NCBI GenBank assembly: GCA_016873595.1
Contig: VGWZ01000102.1
Location: forward strand, 1 to 6,944
Origin: Nitrospira sp.
Lineage (GTDB): Bacteria > Nitrospirota > Thermodesulfovibrionia > Thermodesulfovibrionales > SM23-35
Length of the DNA stretch: 6,944 nt
Reading direction: 5' to 3'
In this document: positions 5,752-6,944 of the stretch, in pieces
Layout of the letters: each line of letters opens with the position of its first letter
Position numbering within the stretch: the stretch's first letter is position 1
Made by a program: the position numbers and the translations under genes
The notes under the pieces: model-generated
Database searches by the model: none
Told to the model about the DNA's origin: nothing
The model's input: only the letters and a program-made list of their open reading frames with translations

Positions 5752-6103
5752 TTAGACCTTCCTTCTTTTCCCCTTCTGCATCCTTCTTATTTACACCCGT
5801 TTCCGTCTCTTTTCCAAGAGAGGTATCTATAGCGTCCTTAAACCCTGTCTCCACCTGCTCCTTTACCTCCTGTAATGACTTCTTTAATTCAGATCCGCCC
5901 TTTACTACCTCTTGAATATCAGTGGTATCAACGGTCTCCTTAAACTCAGTCTCTACCTGTTCCTTTACATCATGTAACGACCTCTTTAATTCGGCAAGCC
6001 CTTTGCCAAATGCCCTGCCTAATTCAGGAAGTCTTTTGGGTCCGAAAACAAGAAGGGCAACAATAAATATTATTATTAATTCCTGGAAGCCAATGTCAAA
6101 CAC
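5738..6103 (-). CDS. tatA/tatB: Twin-arginine translocase TatA/TatB family subunit
   Basis: The protein has 121 residues. A single N-terminal membrane helix (about 7-20) is followed by the Gly-Pro hinge (FGPKRLPELGR, 20-30) and an amphipathic helix beginning at about 23. This is the standard TatA/TatB layout. The opening MFDIG and Glu8 resemble TatB, whereas KRLPELGRAFGKGLAE is common to TatA-like proteins, so I leave the subtype open. No second tatA/B gene is visible in the window, so this subunit might do both jobs, as in minimal TatAC systems. The region after the first helix is unusual: residues 38-60 are repeated, with 16 of 23 identical, at 72-94. The C-terminal tail is charged and probably disordered. 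The start is GTG at 6103, preceded by AGGTGG at 6108-6113; no other in-frame start is near. The gene begins 8 bases after the outer-membrane protein gene ends. Confidence 0.93.
   Translation of the reverse strand: MFDIGFQELIIIFIVALLVFGPKRLPELGRAFGKGLAELKRSLHDVKEQVETEFKETVDTTDIQEVVKGGSELKKSLQEVKEQVETGFKDAIDTSLGKETETGVNKKDAEGEKKEGLNARH
5822..5992 (-). repeat. Diverged internal duplication in the TatA/B gene
   Basis: The segment 5924-5992 (residues 38-60, starting ELKRSLHDVKEQVET) and the segment 5822-5890 (residues 72-94, starting ELKKSLQEVKEQVET) encode 23-residue units with 16 identities and mostly conservative changes, offset by 34 residues. The DNA is also clearly similar, with differences mainly at third positions, indicating an older duplication kept under selection. 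Confidence 0.88.
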
Positions 6104-6111
6104 TGCACCAC

Positions 6112-6900
6112 CTATTCCTCTTCATATACTTTCTTTATTTTTTTCTTTTCATATGGCAACAAAAATGACACTGAGAGCATTAGCCTGTACTCAGGGTTAT
6201 TATTTTTGAGATCAAACCCTAATCCCAAGGTCGTATAGATATTATCTGTAGTCTTTATCCTGTAACCAATCCTCCCTTCTATAGAATCAAATTCGTTAGA
6301 ATCATGACTTTTCTTACATATCAATTCAGCGAGTATCTTAAAATTATGAGCAGCGGCAAAATCCAGACCGGTCAGAAGAGCTATCTCATCATTATGCCTT
6401 CCTGTACCCGGTCTTTCGTAAAAAAGGTTTACATGTCCATTTACAGGACCAACCCTCTTACTCACAATAAGGCCAATGCCAAACCGTCCATCTGTACTGA
6501 ATTCATCCCGCCCCGATGGGAGAGAAGCGGTAATGATATATGCGAGAGACGGCCCGTATTTGCCCTCATCAAAAAACCTGTGTTTAATCCCGAATGCAAT
6601 ATCTTCAAACCCATCCACTGTGTCATCCCATTTATGTATATAAGGGACTGTCATATTGAGCTCAATATTGTCCGTAATGCCATATGCTGCCTTTAAAATG
6701 AATCTGTAGAAATCTGGCTCCATTAATATTTCAGCACCAGTAGAAAATGCGAATTTACCTTTCGGAAGACTTTCAGCACTGAAGGTTGAAAAAATCCCAT
6801 AGGGTTCTGTAGGCTGAAGACCGGTGACATCAAAACTATAGGAATTTTTGTATAAAAAGAGAAGCGCCAAAATAATAAGAGGCAGCGAGTACTTTTTCAT
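6112..6900 (-). CDS. Outer-membrane beta-barrel protein, MetA-pathway/transporter-like
   Basis: Starting at ATG 6900 the protein has 262 residues. Residues 1-22 are a clear Sec signal peptide (MKK, hydrophobic core, likely cut after SYS). The mature part alternates polar and hydrophobic residues in many short amphipathic strands with aromatic ends, as in outer-membrane barrels. The order of motifs (ESLPKGKFAFSTGAEI; AAYGITDNIELNMTVPYI; GFEDIAFGIKHRFF; LAYIITASLPSGRDEFSTDG; GPVNGHVNLFYERPG) resembles the poorly characterised family labelled 'MetA-pathway of phenol degradation' or barrel transporter; the substrate is unknown. The end is odd for a barrel: the last strand (YRLMLSVSFLLPY) is followed by a charged tail, KKKIKKVYEEE, instead of a terminal aromatic residue. 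An in-frame TTG at 6936 would add 12 residues ahead of the signal peptide and I reject it. No Shine-Dalgarno precedes ATG 6900. It is the first gene of the operon. Confidence 0.78.
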   Translation of the reverse strand: MKKYSLPLIILALLFLYKNSYSFDVTGLQPTEPYGIFSTFSAESLPKGKFAFSTGAEILMEPDFYRFILKAAYGITDNIELNMTVPYIHKWDDTVDGFEDIAFGIKHRFFDEGKYGPSLAYIITASLPSGRDEFSTDGRFGIGLIVSKRVGPVNGHVNLFYERPGTGRHNDEIALLTGLDFAAAHNFKILAELICKKSHDSNEFDSIEGRIGYRIKTTDNIYTTLGLGFDLKNNNPEYRLMLSVSFLLPYEKKKIKKVYEEE

Positions 6901-6906
6901 TGCTAA

Positions 6907-6936
6907 AAAATAACAAAAAAAACTTAAAACTGTCAA
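6907..6936 (-). promoter_or_regulatory. Candidate operon promoter before the outer-membrane protein gene
   Basis: On the minus strand a perfect TTGACA (6931-6936) is followed after 18 T-rich bases by TATTTT (6907-6912, four of six -10 matches). The last -10 base is 6 bases from the ATG at 6900, so initiation would fall about at the start codon. This fits the lack of any Shine-Dalgarno and suggests a leaderless message. The TTGACA also overlaps the in-frame TTG at 6936, which argues against using that TTG as a start. Confidence 0.4.
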
Positions 6937-6944
6937 TGAATTAA

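Noticed and set aside
6901..6936. N-terminal extension of the outer-membrane protein from TTG 6936
   Set aside because: It would place 12 residues ahead of a normal MKK signal peptide. The TTG forms part of a TTGACA box and has no visible ribosome-binding site, so ATG 6900 is preferred.
1..6944. CRISPR arrays, transposases, integrases, tRNA or rRNA genes, toxin-antitoxin or phage-defence genes
   Set aside because: No regularly spaced repeats, mobile-element proteins, attachment-site duplications or structured RNA signatures were seen. Apart from the roughly 250-base divergent region, almost all the DNA is taken up by the genes listed.

Overview
The window reads as ordinary chromosomal DNA from a Gram-negative (diderm) bacterium. 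It encodes an outer-membrane beta-barrel protein, a lipoprotein with a CsgG-type domain, and a twin-arginine translocase. The moderately AT-rich composition, the HEAT-repeat protein paired with an HD-GYP protein, and the TatA/TatC gene order suggest Nitrospirota or a deltaproteobacterial (Desulfobacterota-like) lineage. That placement is inferred from gene content only; there is no rRNA or other marker here.

Layout. (1) Positions 1-536, minus strand: the N-terminal part of a radical SAM protein that runs off the left edge. (2) Positions 537-786: a divergent intergenic region with a candidate promoter for each flanking gene. (3) Positions 787-1584, plus strand: a single CsgG-family lipoprotein gene. 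(4) Positions 1594-6900, minus strand: six tightly packed genes that look like one operon. In transcription order they are an outer-membrane beta-barrel protein, a TatA/TatB subunit, TatC, an unrecognised 92-residue protein, a HEAT-repeat protein and an HD-GYP phosphodiesterase-type protein. Gaps within this block run from 14-base overlaps to 39 bases. The plus-strand gene and the operon converge, with only 9 bases between their stop codons.

How the genes may work together. TatA/B and TatC together form a Tat export system for folded proteins. The outer-membrane protein and the CsgG-like lipoprotein act at the cell envelope. The HEAT and HD-GYP proteins overlap, and they appear to share a related N-terminal module of about 95 residues. 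This suggests a functional signalling pair, probably linked to cyclic di-GMP, in which the HEAT protein serves as a scaffold.

I see no mobile element, CRISPR array, tRNA, rRNA or defence system. The observations most worth checking are: the shared N-terminal module of the HEAT and HD-GYP proteins; two TTGACA boxes placed exactly 30 bases before two ATG codons that lack Shine-Dalgarno sequences; an internal duplication in the TatA/B amphipathic region; a perfect 21-bp in-frame tandem duplication in the HD-GYP gene; and the uncharacterised small gene fused translationally to tatC.
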